Under the pieces are notes generated by a model. That model was not told the origin of the DNA. It did not search any database and saw only the letters and a list, made by a program, of their open reading frames with translations. Positions 48,762 through 58,173 of a stretch of 64,000 nt of DNA are shown here, piece after piece (the first letter of the stretch is position 1; the number at the start of each line of letters is the position of its first letter). The translations under genes and the position numbers were made by a program. The stretch comes from Streptomyces sp. NRRL F-5135. Its GTDB lineage: Bacteria; Actinomycetota; Actinomycetes; Streptomycetales; Streptomycetaceae. The stretch spans positions 186,001 through 250,000 of the forward strand of contig NZ_JOHR01000011.1 in the NCBI RefSeq assembly GCF_000719775.1, written 5' to 3'.

Positions 48762-50201
48762 TCAGCTCTCGTCGCCCGTCTTCCGCGTGTGCAGCTGCCG
48801 CGCGACCTCCGCGATCGAACCCGACAGCGACGGGTACACCGTGAACGCCTTCGCGATCTGCTCCACGGTCAGGTTGTTGTCGACCGCGAGCGAGATCGGG
48901 TGGATCAGCTCGCTCGCGCGGGGGGCGACGACCACGCCGCCGACCACTATCCCGGTCCCCGGGCGGGCGAAGATCTTGACGAAGCCGTCCCGGATCCCCT
49001 GCATCTTGGCGCGCGGGTTGCGCAGCAGCGGCAGCTTGACGGCCCGGGCGTCGATCCGGCCCGCGTCGATGTCCGCCTGGCTGTGGCCGACGGTGGCGAT
49101 CTCGGGGTCGGTGAAGACGTTCGCCGAGACGGTCTTGAGGTTGAGCGGCGTCACCGCGTCGCCCAGGAAGTGGTACATCGCGATCCGGCCCTGCATCGCC
49201 GCGACCGACGCGAGGGCGAAGACGCCGGTGACGTCACCGGCCGCGTACACACCGGGCGCGGAGGTGCGGGAGACCCGGTCCGTCTTGATGTGGCCGGACT
49301 CCTTGAGCAGGACGCCGGCCTCCTCCAGGCCCATGCCCGCCGTGTTGGGTATGGCGCCGACGGCCATCAGGCAGTGCGTACCGGAGATGGTCCGGCCGTC
49401 GGAGAGGGTGACCTCGACCCGGTCGCCGACGCGCTTGGCGGACTCGGCGCGGGAGCGGGACATCACGTTCATGCCGCGCCGCCGGAAGACGTCCTCCAGG
49501 ACGCCCGCGGCGTCCGGGTCCTCGCCCGGCAGCACGCGGTCGCGCGAGGAGACGAGGGTGACGCGCGAGCCCAGCGCCTGGTAGGCGCCCGCGAACTCGG
49601 CACCGGTGACGCCGGAACCGACCACGATCAGCTCCTCCGGCAGCTCGTCGAGGTCGTACACCTGCGTCCAGTTCAGGATCCGCTCGCCGTCCGGCAGCGC
49701 GTCGGGGATCTCGCGCGGATGGCCGCCGGTCGCGATCAGCACGGCGTCGGCGGTCAGCGTCTCCTCGCTGCCGTCCGCCGCCGTCACGACCACCTGGCGG
49801 GAACCGTCCACGCCCTGCCGGCCCTGGAGCCGCCCGCGCCCGCGCAGCACGCGCGCGCCGGCCCGGGTGACCGAGGCCGTGATGTCGTGGGACTGGGCCA
49901 GCGCGAGGCGCTTCACCCGCCGGTTGACCTTGCCCAGGTCGACCCCGACGACGCGGGCCGACCGCGCCAGCGGGGGCGTGTCGTCGGCGACGATGATGCC
50001 CAGCTCCTCGTACGAGGAGTCGAAGGTGGTCATCACCTCGGCCGTCGCGATGAGGGTCTTGGACGGTACGCAGTCGGTGAGCACCGAGGCCCCGCCGAGG
50101 CCGTCGCAGTCGACGACGGTCACCTCCGCGCCGAGCTGGGCGCCCACCAGGGCCGCCTCGTAGCCGCCGGGTCCGCCGCCGATGATCACGATCCGGGTCA
50201 C
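48762..50201 (-). CDS. lpdA: NAD(P)H-quinone dehydrogenase, LpdA type
   Basis: 479 residues of the flavoprotein disulfide reductase superfamily. FAD-binding RIVIIGGGPGGYEAALVGAQLG begins the protein; the NAD(P) site is LIVVGSGVTGAEFAGA, and GVYAAGDVTGVFALASVAAMQGRIAMYH and the C-terminal dimerisation domain follow. The usual redox CxxxxC is absent: the sequence is GGASVLTDCVPSK, with one Cys only. That is the known feature of mycobacterial LpdA (Rv3303c), a quinone reductase and not a lipoamide dehydrogenase. GTG at 50201 is chosen to start just before the Rossmann motif. Likely role is redox balance and oxidative stress. Confidence 0.9.
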   Translation of the reverse strand: MTRIVIIGGGPGGYEAALVGAQLGAEVTVVDCDGLGGASVLTDCVPSKTLIATAEVMTTFDSSYEELGIIVADDTPPLARSARVVGVDLGKVNRRVKRLALAQSHDITASVTRAGARVLRGRGRLQGRQGVDGSRQVVVTAADGSEETLTADAVLIATGGHPREIPDALPDGERILNWTQVYDLDELPEELIVVGSGVTGAEFAGAYQALGSRVTLVSSRDRVLPGEDPDAAGVLEDVFRRRGMNVMSRSRAESAKRVGDRVEVTLSDGRTISGTHCLMAVGAIPNTAGMGLEEAGVLLKESGHIKTDRVSRTSAPGVYAAGDVTGVFALASVAAMQGRIAMYHFLGDAVTPLNLKTVSANVFTDPEIATVGHSQADIDAGRIDARAVKLPLLRNPRAKMQGIRDGFVKIFARPGTGIVVGGVVVAPRASELIHPISLAVDNNLTVEQIAKAFTVYPSLSGSIAEVARQLHTRKTGDES

Positions 50202-50565
50202 GAAAAAGTCCGCCTCGCGTTGTCGACCCGGCCCGTCTGCCGCCCCGGCCGGGGTTCCGGGGGAGGAACCCCCGGGGGATGCAGTACGCACTCCATTGTC
50301 CCGCACGCTTCACGCGGCCTCCCGCCGGGGCCCGCCATCCGGGAATCGACGAGGCCGGAGCCTTTCGGACCCCGGCCGGGGTTCCGCCCGCCCCGGTCCG
50401 GCCGCTCCCGCACGCCCCCTGCCACGGCCCCGCGGGCCGCGCCTGCCGCGACGCCCCTGCCGCGACGCCGGCCCCGTCGCCGCCGGTGCCGCGCCCGGCC
50501 CTGCCACCACACCGCACCGGCCGGTGCACCGGCGACCACGCCCGTACCTCCCGTACTCTCGACCC

Positions 50566-51003
50566 ATGTCGCTCTACGCCGCGTACGCCGGCAACCTCGA
50601 CGCGCGGCTGATGACCCGCCGCGCCCCGCATTCCCCGCTGCGCGGCACGGGCTGGCTCAACGGCTGGCGGCTGACCTTCGGCGGCGAGCAGATGGGCTGG
50701 GAGGGAGCGCTGGCCACGATCGTGGAGGCCCCGCGCTCCCAGGTCTTCGTCGCGCTGTACGACCTGGCGCCGATGGACGAGGACTCCATGGACCGCTGGG
50801 AGGGCGTGGGCCTCGACATCTACCGGCGGATGCGGGTACGGGTGCACACGCTGGACGGCGAGGAGCCGGCCTGGCTGTACGTCCTGAACGGGTACGAGGG
50901 CGGGCTGCCGTCGGCGCGCTACCTGGGCGAGATCGCGGACGCGGCGGAGTCGGCGGGCGCGCCGCACGACTACGTGATGGAGCTGCGCAAGCGCCCCTGC
51001 TGA
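50566..51003 (+). CDS. Gamma-glutamylcyclotransferase-like protein
   Basis: 145 residues. The N-terminus MSLYAAYAGNLDARLMTRRAP is a variant of the YGSNL motif of the gamma-glutamylcyclotransferase/AIG2 fold, and the conserved Glu is plausible in EGALATIVEAP or MDRWEGVGLDIY. The C-terminus has YVLNGYEGGLPSARYLGEI. Substrate is not known; family members release 5-oxoproline from gamma-glutamyl compounds. TACTCT (50554-50559) ends 6 nt before the ATG, suggesting a leaderless mRNA. Divergent from lpdA by about 365 nt of GC-rich DNA in which no other gene is supported. Confidence 0.8.
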   Translation: MSLYAAYAGNLDARLMTRRAPHSPLRGTGWLNGWRLTFGGEQMGWEGALATIVEAPRSQVFVALYDLAPMDEDSMDRWEGVGLDIYRRMRVRVHTLDGEEPAWLYVLNGYEGGLPSARYLGEIADAAESAGAPHDYVMELRKRPC

Positions 51004-51100
51004 GGGCGGGGGGCGCGCGAGGCGCACAAGGCGGCGGGCGCGCGACGCGCCCAAGGACGGTAACGATCCGCAGATCATCGGAAGATCACGCCGGAAGCAT

Positions 51101-51112
51101 CTACGCGCGTAG
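51101..51112. promoter_or_regulatory. Operator CTACGCGCGTAG, phosphorylase promoter
   Basis: Perfect 12-bp palindrome covering the expected -35 position of the phosphorylase promoter (-10-like TACCCT at 51125-51130, GTG at 51138). The preceding AT extends it to ATCTACGCGCGTAG, identical to a site in the deoC promoter (58174-58187, inverted orientation). Confidence 0.65.
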
Positions 51113-51137
51113 GGCATGACCGGCTACCCTCGTCCGC

Positions 51138-51968
51138 GTGAACGCATCTGTTATTCCGGCCGACGCCGACGGCCCCGCCTCCCCGCACGCCACCGCCGAC
51201 GCCGCCGCCGAGCGCCTCAGACAGCTCACCGGCGCCGCGACGCACGACATCGCCCTGGTGATGGGTTCCGGCTGGGCACCGGCCGTCGACGCGCTCGGGA
51301 CGCCGGAGGCGGAGATCCCGGTCACCGAGCTGCCCGGGTTCCCGCCGCCCGCCGTGGCGGGGCACGGCGGCACGATCCGCTCGTACCGGATCGCCGAGCG
51401 GCGCGCGCTGGTCTTCCTCGGCCGTACGCACTACTACGAGGGCCACGGCGTCGCGGCCGTCGCGCACGGGGTCCGTACCGCCGTCTCGGCCGGCTGCAAG
51501 ACCGTCGTCCTGACCAACGGCTGCGGCGGCCTGCGCGAGGGCATGCGCCCCGGCCAGCCCGTACTGATCAGCGACCACATCAACCTCACCGCGGTCTCGC
51601 CGATCACCGGCGCCAACTTCGTGGACCTGACGGACCTCTACTCGCCCCGGCTGCGCGCGCTCTGCAAGGAGATCGACCCGAGCCTGGAGGAGGGCGTGTA
51701 CGTCCAGTTCCCCGGCCCGCACTACGAGACGCCCGCGGAGATCAACATGGTCCGGGTCATGGGCGGCGACCTGGTCGGCATGTCCACGGTCCTGGAGGCG
51801 ATCGCGGCCCGCGAGGCGGGCGCCGAGGTGCTCGGCATCTCGCTGGTGACCAACCTGGCGGCCGGCCTGACGGGCGAACCCCTCAACCACGAGGAGGTCC
51901 TCCAGGCGGGCCGGGACTCGGCGACACGGATGGGCGAGCTGCTGGGGCGGGTGCTGCACCGGATCTGA
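51138..51968 (+). CDS. Purine nucleoside phosphorylase
   Basis: 276 residues, the trimeric PNP/MTAP family (PunA type). Motifs: [10 protein letters not shown], phosphate-binding [37 protein letters not shown] and the LVTNLAAGL base-binding loop. It cleaves purine (deoxy)ribonucleosides with phosphate to a free base plus (deoxy)ribose-1-phosphate. The GTG at 51138 lies 7 nt after TACCCT, so leaderless. It probably forms an operon with the phosphohexomutase gene 119 nt downstream, which would convert the sugar-1-phosphate. The promoter carries the CTACGCGCGTAG palindrome shared with deoC. Confidence 0.92.
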   Translation: MNASVIPADADGPASPHATADAAAERLRQLTGAATHDIALVMGSGWAPAVDALGTPEAEIPVTELPGFPPPAVAGHGGTIRSYRIAERRALVFLGRTHYYEGHGVAAVAHGVRTAVSAGCKTVVLTNGCGGLREGMRPGQPVLISDHINLTAVSPITGANFVDLTDLYSPRLRALCKEIDPSLEEGVYVQFPGPHYETPAEINMVRVMGGDLVGMSTVLEAIAAREAGAEVLGISLVTNLAAGLTGEPLNHEEVLQAGRDSATRMGELLGRVLHRI

Positions 51969-52087
51969 GGATCCGGGGAACGGGGCACCCGAGGGTCGAC
52001 ACGGGGTCGGAGGACTCCGGACGACGGCGATCACGACGACAGCGATCGCGACGGCGGCGAGAGCCACGACGAGGAGGTACGTCCACC

Positions 52088-53902
52088 GTGCAGCAGGACG
52101 ACAGGATCGAGCGGGACCGGCGGGCACCGCGGGACGCGCACACGACTCGGGACGCACAGGACCCGAAGCCCGCGGGGGTCTCCCCCGGGACGCCCGTGGC
52201 TCCCGAGGCCCCCGAGGCAGGCGACAGCCGGAACCGCGCCCCGGAGGACCGCGAGGCACAGGGCCTCATGGACCGCGCCGCGGCCTGGCTGGCCGAGGAC
52301 CCGGACGACGACACCCGCGAGGAACTGGCCCGGCTCATCGAGGCGCGTGACCTCGACGCGCTGGGCGAGCGGTTCGCCGGCACGCTCCAGTTCGGCACCG
52401 CCGGGCTGCGCGGGGAGCTCGGCGCCGGCCCCATGCGCATGAACCGCGCGGTCGTCATCCGGGCCGCGGCCGGCCTCGCCGCGTACCTCGGGAAGCGGGG
52501 CGAGGGCGACGGCCTGGTCGTCATCGGCTACGACGCCCGCTACAAGTCGGCCGACTTCGCGCGCGACACGGCGGCCGTGATGACGGGGGCGGGCCTGCGC
52601 GCGGCCGTGCTGCCGGGCCCGCTGCCCACCCCGGTCCTGGCGTTCGCCGTACGGCACCTGAACGCCGTGGCCGGCGTGGAGGTCACCGCCAGCCACAACC
52701 CGCCCCGGGACAACGGCTACAAGGTCTACCTCGGCGGCGGCACCCAGATCGTGCCGCCGGCGGACGGCGAGATCGCGGCCGAGATCGACGCGGTGGGCGC
52801 GCTGGCCGGCGTGGCCCGCCCGGAGAGCGGCTGGCAGACCCTCGGGGACGAGGTCCTGGCGGCGTACCTGGAGCGTACGGACGCGGTCCTGACGCCGGGC
52901 ACGCCCCGTACCGCGCGCGTCGTGTACACGGCGATGCACGGCGTCGGCACGGACACCCTCCTCGCGGCCTTCGCACGGGCCGGTTTCCCCGCGCCCGCGC
53001 TGGTCGCCGAGCAGGCCGAGCCGGATCCGGCCTTCCCGACGGTCGCGTTCCCCAACCCGGAGGAGCCGGGCGCGATGGACCTGGCCTTCGCCACGGCCCG
53101 GCGCGTACGGCCCGACCTGGTCATCGCCAACGACCCGGACGCCGACCGCTGTGCCGTGGCCGTCCCCGACGAGGCGGCCGAGGGCGGCTGGCGGATGCTG
53201 CGCGGCGACGAGGTCGGCGCGCTGCTCGCCGCGCACCTGGTGCACAAGGGCGCGACGGGCACGTTCGCCGAGTCGATCGTCTCGTCGTCGCTGCTCGGCC
53301 GGATCGCGGCGGCGGCGGGCGTCCGGCACGAGGAGACGCTGACCGGCTTCAAGTGGATCGCCCGCGCGCCGGGCCTGCGGTACGGCTACGAGGAGGCGCT
53401 CGGCTACTGCGTCGACCCCGACGGCGTCCGCGACAAGGACGGCATCACCGCCGCGCTGCTGGTCGCCGAGCTGGCCTCGGAGCTGGCCGCCAAGGACCGC
53501 ACGCTCACCGACCTCCTCGACGACCTGGCCGTCACCCACGGCCTGCACGCCACGGACCAGCTCTCGGTCCGCGTCCAGGACCTGTCCCTGATCGCGGCGG
53601 CGATGCGGCGCCTGCGCGAGACACCGCCGCGCGCCCTGGCCGGGCTGGACGTCGTCTCCGCCGAAGACCTCACCGAGGGCCCCGGCGGCCTGCCGCCCAC
53701 GGACGGCCTGCGCTACCACCTGGAGGGCGCGTACCGGGCCCGCGTCATCGTCCGCCCCAGCGGCACCGAGCCGAAGCTCAAGTGCTACCTGGAGGTGGTG
53801 GTCCCGGTCGAGGACGCGCCGGCCCTCCCGTCGGCCCGGACGACGGGTACGGAGCTGCTCGCGGCGCTGAAGAAGGACCTGGCGACGGCCGCCGGCATCT
53901 GA
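52088..53902 (+). CDS. Phosphohexomutase family protein (phosphoglucomutase/phosphopentomutase-like)
   Basis: 604 residues. A disordered, charged N-terminal extension (about 1-60) precedes the four-domain alpha-D-phosphohexomutase fold: GTAGLRGELG, catalytic serine loop TASHNPPRDNGYKVY, metal loop NDPDADRCAV, sugar loop GYEEALGYCVD and phosphate loop RPSGTEPKLKCY. It moves phosphate between C1 and C6 (or C5) of sugars. Next to the nucleoside phosphorylase it most likely acts as phosphopentomutase, giving (deoxy)ribose-5-phosphate for DeoC; actinobacteria often lack a DeoB. GTG at 52088 has GAGGAGG upstream; ATG 52268 would give the conventional family N-terminus. Confidence 0.9.
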   Translation: MQQDDRIERDRRAPRDAHTTRDAQDPKPAGVSPGTPVAPEAPEAGDSRNRAPEDREAQGLMDRAAAWLAEDPDDDTREELARLIEARDLDALGERFAGTLQFGTAGLRGELGAGPMRMNRAVVIRAAAGLAAYLGKRGEGDGLVVIGYDARYKSADFARDTAAVMTGAGLRAAVLPGPLPTPVLAFAVRHLNAVAGVEVTASHNPPRDNGYKVYLGGGTQIVPPADGEIAAEIDAVGALAGVARPESGWQTLGDEVLAAYLERTDAVLTPGTPRTARVVYTAMHGVGTDTLLAAFARAGFPAPALVAEQAEPDPAFPTVAFPNPEEPGAMDLAFATARRVRPDLVIANDPDADRCAVAVPDEAAEGGWRMLRGDEVGALLAAHLVHKGATGTFAESIVSSSLLGRIAAAAGVRHEETLTGFKWIARAPGLRYGYEEALGYCVDPDGVRDKDGITAALLVAELASELAAKDRTLTDLLDDLAVTHGLHATDQLSVRVQDLSLIAAAMRRLRETPPRALAGLDVVSAEDLTEGPGGLPPTDGLRYHLEGAYRARVIVRPSGTEPKLKCYLEVVVPVEDAPALPSARTTGTELLAALKKDLATAAGI

Positions 53903-53929
53903 CGCGGCCCTGTTCGGCCACGCGCGTAC

Positions 53930-53953
53930 GGGACGGCTGCCGCCGGCCGTCCC
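53930..53953 (+). terminator. Terminator after phosphohexomutase gene
   Basis: GGGACGGC (53930-53937) / GCCGTCCC (53946-53953), 8-bp stem with an 8-nt loop, 28 nt after the stop. Confidence 0.6.
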
Positions 53954-54038
53954 GCCCGCACGCCGGTCGGCGCAGGCAACGTGGGCGCGGCCAGGACGAG
54001 GAGGTGCTGAATCACGCGACAGCAGCTCCGGACAGGAC

Positions 54039-55208
54039 CTAATCCTGGAGGAACGCCGGGAAGCCGAAGCGCTGGCCGATCCGCAGCCCCTGGGCGTGTG
54101 CGTCGGTGCCGGTCACCGAGTAGACGACCGTACGGGAGAGGTCCCGGGTGGCGACAATGGCGGTGTTGTAACCGGGGCGCGCGCCCGTCTTGCCCCACAC
54201 CTCGACGCCGTCGATCTCGAACCGCTCCAGTCCGGCCGACTTGGTGGCGCCCGCGACGCCCGCGGGAACGGTGAACATCTCCTCCAGTTGCGGTCGCGGC
54301 ACGATCCTGCCGCGGAACAGCGAGGTCATCAGCCGCTCCAGGTCGTCCATGGTCGAGATCATGTCGCCTGCCGCCCACCGGTCCGACACGTTCCACTCGG
54401 TCACGTCCACGAGCTTCCCGTCGACCAGCTGGTAGCCGCGGTTGTGCGGGCCGTGCAGACGCGGGTCGGTGCCGGGGAACGAGGTCCGCCGCATGCCGGC
54501 GGGCCCGAGGACGTACCGGGCCGCCCCCTCCTCGTACGTCCGCCCCGTCACCTTCTCGACCAGCATCGCGAGGATCGTGTAGTTGACGTTCAGGTAGTGC
54601 TGCCGCGTCCCCGGGCCGAACTCCGGTCCCTTCGCCACCCCTGCGGCCACCACGTCCTCGGGGTTCAGCGTGTCGAACCGGTGCGCGTACTGCTCCTCCC
54701 AGGAATCGCCGAAGCCGTCCCCCGGCTGAATGCCGCTGGTGTGGTTGAGCAACTGCCGTACGGAGACGGGCTCGAACTCCGGCGTCAGCAGGCCCGGCAG
54801 ATAACTCTGCACCGGTCTGTCCAGGTTCACCTTGCCGTCGGCGGCGAGCCTCAGCACCAGGGCGGCCGTCACGACCTTCGTCACCGACCCGGCCCGGAAC
54901 CGCCCGTCCGCGACGGCGGGGTCCTGGCTGCCCGTCTCCCGTACCCCGGCGCTTCCCTCCCACCGCCCGTCCCGTCCGCCGGCGCGCACGACCGCGCTCG
55001 TCGCCTCACCGTCCGGCAGGCCCACGAGCGCGGCCCGCAGCGCCTCGGCCCGCGGATGCTCGGCGACCCGTGACACGGCGCCTCCGCCGGCCCCGGGTAC
55101 GCGCTCCTGCCGGGGCAGGGCCACGGCGGATCCCGCCCCCACTCCGAGAGCGAGGACGGCCGATACGGTCACGAGCACGGCACGGCGGTTGAACGGGGTA
55201 ACGCGCAT
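54039..55208 (-). CDS. Secreted serine hydrolase (class C beta-lactamase / DD-carboxypeptidase-like)
   Basis: 389 residues. Signal peptide RRAVLVTVSAVLALGVGAGSAVA (about 8-31). Catalytic motifs of the penicillin-recognising group: SVTK (Ser nucleophile, near residue 107), YLN as the YxN motif near 205, and WGKTGARPG as the KTG motif near 340. The spacing suits the Streptomyces R61 DD-peptidase/esterase group more than a true beta-lactamase. ATG at 55208 gives a basic MRVTPFNRR N-region; a Shine-Dalgarno-like GGAGAGG lies about 10 nt upstream. Substrate undetermined. Confidence 0.88.
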   Translation of the reverse strand: MRVTPFNRRAVLVTVSAVLALGVGAGSAVALPRQERVPGAGGGAVSRVAEHPRAEALRAALVGLPDGEATSAVVRAGGRDGRWEGSAGVRETGSQDPAVADGRFRAGSVTKVVTAALVLRLAADGKVNLDRPVQSYLPGLLTPEFEPVSVRQLLNHTSGIQPGDGFGDSWEEQYAHRFDTLNPEDVVAAGVAKGPEFGPGTRQHYLNVNYTILAMLVEKVTGRTYEEGAARYVLGPAGMRRTSFPGTDPRLHGPHNRGYQLVDGKLVDVTEWNVSDRWAAGDMISTMDDLERLMTSLFRGRIVPRPQLEEMFTVPAGVAGATKSAGLERFEIDGVEVWGKTGARPGYNTAIVATRDLSRTVVYSVTGTDAHAQGLRIGQRFGFPAFLQD

Positions 55209-55369
55209 AAGGGACTGCCTCTCCAGCTGATGGTGTCCGAACGACCTCATCCTGGCGACGGGCGCGGCCCTCCCGGATCCTCATCGAAGACGGCTCTCCC
55301 CCTGATCGTTCTCAGGGGCATCCCCCAGGCCCGCCCGGGGAGTCGGGAGCGGACATCCCTACGGGACGC

Positions 55370-56338
55370 TCAGCGCGGCGTCGGCCCCGCCGTCCCCCGC
55401 GCCGGATCCGTCCGGGCTCGGGTGAGCGCGGCGACCGTCTCACGCGGGTCGTCCGCGTGGAACCGGAGCGTCCGGGCGAAGCCCCGCGCGCCGAGCGGCC
55501 GTACGAACTCCACCGGCTCCGTCAGCTCCACCGTCACCGTGGTCTGCCCGCCCACCACGAGGTCGAGCACCCCGTCCGCGCTCAGCTCCAGCAGCCGCCC
55601 GTCGGGGTAGCGCCGCTCGACCCTGGCGACGGCGACGGCGGCGGCGGGAACCCGCAGGTCGAACAGTCCGCCGTACCGCACGCGCAGCGAGCCGTCGGCT
55701 CCCACGACGTGCGGCCGGACCACGCAGGAGGCGTGCAGGCCGAGGATCAGCACCACCCCGTACACGTCGACGACGAGCAGGATCGCGTGCACGACCGGCC
55801 AGGGGACCACCAGTGCCAGCAGAACCGTCTCCACGACGGAGACGAAGAGCAGCCCGTACATCAGGGCCGTCTGCGGCCCGGTGTACGCGACGGCCAGCGC
55901 GCCGTCGGGGACCTGGTGGCGGCGGCGCAGCAGCCACAGCCCGAGGCTGCGCAGGGCCCGGATCTCGTACGCGACGAGCCGGCGCGCGCCCACGGGGAGC
56001 AGCGTCCGCAGCGCGCCCCGCACGGCGTGCCGCCGGCCGGCGCCGGCCCGTCGCCGCGTGGCGTACAGCCGCCACAGGACCACGGCCTCCAGCACGAGCA
56101 CGGTCGCCACCAGTGCCTCGGCCACCACCAGGACCGCTCCGGGGATCCGTACGCCGGCCGCCAGGCACACCAGGACGGCCGCCTCGGCGGGCAGCACCGC
56201 CCCGGCCGCCGCCCGCGCGGCGCGCAGGCTCATGCCCCCCGTGCTCATGCCCTTCTGACTCCCGGCCCCCTTGCTCTCGGCCCTCTGACTCTCGGCCCCC
56301 TGACTCTCGGCCCCCTGACTCTTGGCCCCCTTCCTCAT
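55370..56338 (-). CDS. Integral membrane protein coupled to MerR regulator
   Basis: 322 residues. A repetitive hydrophilic N-terminus (AESQ/AESK units, about 8-30) is followed by two helices (about 45-90), a basic loop, two more helices (TALMYGLLFVSVVETVLLALVV, AILLVVDVYGVVLILGLHA) and a beta-rich C-terminal domain of about 110 residues. The ATG at 56338 overlaps the MerR stop (ATGA), so it is the second gene of a MerR-controlled operon. No family name; the C-terminal part resembles a PH-like fold by secondary-structure impression only. Confidence 0.7.
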   Translation of the reverse strand: MRKGAKSQGAESQGAESQRAESKGAGSQKGMSTGGMSLRAARAAAGAVLPAEAAVLVCLAAGVRIPGAVLVVAEALVATVLVLEAVVLWRLYATRRRAGAGRRHAVRGALRTLLPVGARRLVAYEIRALRSLGLWLLRRRHQVPDGALAVAYTGPQTALMYGLLFVSVVETVLLALVVPWPVVHAILLVVDVYGVVLILGLHASCVVRPHVVGADGSLRVRYGGLFDLRVPAAAVAVARVERRYPDGRLLELSADGVLDLVVGGQTTVTVELTEPVEFVRPLGARGFARTLRFHADDPRETVAALTRARTDPARGTAGPTPR

Positions 56339-57075
56339 GACGCCCTCTCGCGCATCCGGACGGCCAGCCGTGCCATCACCCGGCGCACCACCTCGGCCTG
56401 GGCGGGCGGATAGTCGGCGAGCAGCGCCTCTCCGAACCCCGTCGCCACCGGGCCGCCGTCCGGGATCGCGGCCAGGACCGCGTCGGGTACGGCGGCGGCC
56501 AGTTCGTCGGCCAGCGCCGCGACGCGCGGATCGTCCGTCGCCGCCCCGTCCAGTTCGTCCAGCCGTCCGTACGCCGACAGCACGGCGGGGTCCTCGGCGA
56601 TGTGCCGCAGCGCCGCGAACACCGCGTCACTGCCGACCGTCGAGTCCAGCAGGATCAGGTGCTCGCGGTCCTTGGCGGCGGCCGGCGACGCGGTGGCGGG
56701 CGCTGCCCTCAACAGCTCGGCGAGCGCGGGGGACAGCGGCGCGTCCGGCGTGAGCGGTCCCTCCAGCAGACCCGCCAGTACCTCGCGGCGCCGCCGGAGC
56801 TCGTGTTCCTGGCGCGCGAGGTCGGCGTCCAGCTCGCGCAGCACCTCGGCCAATTCGCGCCCGGAGTCGTCCGCGAGGACGTCCCGTACCTCGTCCAGGG
56901 CGAGTCCGAGCTCGGTCAGCCGCCGGATCCGGGCCAGCACGACGGCGTCGCGGATGCCGTAGACGCGGTACCCGTTGGCCCGTCGCAGAGGCTCGGGCAG
57001 GAGACCGATGTGGTGGTAGTGCCGCACGGCCCGGGAGGTGACTCCGACGAGCGCGGCGATCTCTCCGATGCGCAT
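56335..57075 (-). CDS. MerR-family regulator with TipAS-unlike C-terminal domain
   Basis: 246 residues. MRIGEIAALVGVTSRAVRHYHHIGLLPEP is a canonical MerR HTH, with RRANGYRVYGIRDAVVLARIRRLTELGLALDEV second helix pair; a coiled-coil dimer helix (about 75-108, LRELDADLARQEHELRRR) follows. The C-terminal ~130 residues are helical and Ala-rich, probably ligand-binding. Its promoter has a -35 and -10 separated by 19 bp with a dyad in the spacer (57082-57112), the hallmark of MerR-activated promoters, so it should autoregulate and control the coupled membrane protein gene. Confidence 0.9.
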   Translation of the reverse strand: MRIGEIAALVGVTSRAVRHYHHIGLLPEPLRRANGYRVYGIRDAVVLARIRRLTELGLALDEVRDVLADDSGRELAEVLRELDADLARQEHELRRRREVLAGLLEGPLTPDAPLSPALAELLRAAPATASPAAAKDREHLILLDSTVGSDAVFAALRHIAEDPAVLSAYGRLDELDGAATDDPRVAALADELAAAVPDAVLAAIPDGGPVATGFGEALLADYPPAQAEVVRRVMARLAVRMRERAS

Positions 57076-57081
57076 GGCGCC

Positions 57082-57112
57082 AGTAGAAACCCTGCCGCTG
57101 CGACAAGGTCAA
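57082..57112 (-). promoter_or_regulatory. MerR-type promoter with 19-bp spacer
   Basis: Minus strand: TTGACC (57107-57112), 19-bp spacer, TCTACT (57082-57087). The imperfect dyad ACCCTGCCGC..TGCGACAAGGT (57089-57109; 8 of 10 arm positions match) fills the spacer. The transcription start would be just before the MerR ATG at 57075. Confidence 0.7.
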
Positions 57113-57225
57113 GCGCGGAGGCGGCCCGCCGGCCGCGTCCACGGCGGGACCTGTGTCCTTTGTGCGCTTCAGCGCAACCGGGGACACAAAAGACGGCCCG
57201 GGCGCGCGCCCGCAAGGACCACCGA

Positions 57226-58068
57226 TCAGCCCGTGAGCAGCAGCACCACGAGGAGGACCAGTCCGGCCAGCGCCGGGGCGATGACCTCGTACGCCCAGCG
57301 CACCACCGGCTCGCCCTGCGCCTCGGGGCGGGACTCGGCGCGCTCCGAGAGGTCACGGAGGTCGGCCACCGCCTGGTCCGCCAGTGCGGGCGTCGGCGTC
57401 CGCGGGGTCTCGGTGCCGGGCGCGGCGAAGGGGTCGGAGCGCGTGGGCGCGCCCTGGCCCCGGTTCGCGCGCTTGCGCTGCCGCAATGACACCGGCACCG
57501 CCCACATCTGGTACTTCCCCGATTCGGTGAACACCTCGCACGAGAACCGCGCCCGCACGTCCGTGACCACTCCCCAGGGCAGGGTGATCGTCCGCAGCGG
57601 GTTCCTGACACGAAGCCGGTCCCGGTTCGCGAAGACCGCCGGGCGCACGGTGTACGCGGCGATGAGCGGGACCGCGAACAGCATCCCCGCGAGCGCCAGC
57701 CATGGCGTCCGGCCCGTGCCCCGGACCAGCGCGTCGCCGCCGAGCCAGAGGATGATCAGGAGCATCATCGCGCCGCCCGCGATGCCACCCGCCGACCGGT
57801 AGACGCGATCGGCGTAGGCGGGCCCGGCGGACTGCCCCGCGCCCGAGGGCTGCCCGGCGGGCTGCCGTACGGCCGAGGACCTCTCCGCCGACGACCGCTC
57901 GGCCGAGGACCGCGCGGCGGATCGTTCGGCGGGCCGCTCGGCGGGCCGACGCTCGCGCGGCTGCTCACCGGACCGCTGCTCGGGCGCCTGCTCGGCGGGC
58001 CGCTCACCGGACCGCTGCTCGGCGTCCCGCTCCTCGGCGGGCTGCTGCTCGGGGCTGGGGCTCGTCAT
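57226..58068 (-). CDS. Membrane protein with PH-like domain and disordered N-terminus
   Basis: 280 residues. The first ~80 are a charged repeat region (AEQRSGERPAEQ, SAERSSAERSSA). Two helices (about 100-145: GGAMMLLIILWLG, ALAGMLFAVPLIAAYTV) precede a PH-like domain (about 150-200; FANRDRLRVRNPLRTITLPWGVVTDVRARFSCEV in pieces, with KYQMWAVPV), an acidic linker, and a C-terminal helix (APALAGLVLLVVLLLTG). PH domain proteins of this size are common in actinobacteria with unknown roles. ATG at 58068 is 6 nt after CAGAAT; the deoC gene is divergent 130 nt away. Confidence 0.8.
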   Translation of the reverse strand: MTSPSPEQQPAEERDAEQRSGERPAEQAPEQRSGEQPRERRPAERPAERSAARSSAERSSAERSSAVRQPAGQPSGAGQSAGPAYADRVYRSAGGIAGGAMMLLIILWLGGDALVRGTGRTPWLALAGMLFAVPLIAAYTVRPAVFANRDRLRVRNPLRTITLPWGVVTDVRARFSCEVFTESGKYQMWAVPVSLRQRKRANRGQGAPTRSDPFAAPGTETPRTPTPALADQAVADLRDLSERAESRPEAQGEPVVRWAYEVIAPALAGLVLLVVLLLTG

Positions 58069-58173
58069 ACGCCGATTCTGCCGTACGGCCCCCGGCACCC
58101 CCGCGCCCCGTCCGGGCCCGCCCTCGTAACCGCACCGGACACCGCCCCGGTCCGGGACCCCCTACCCATTCCA

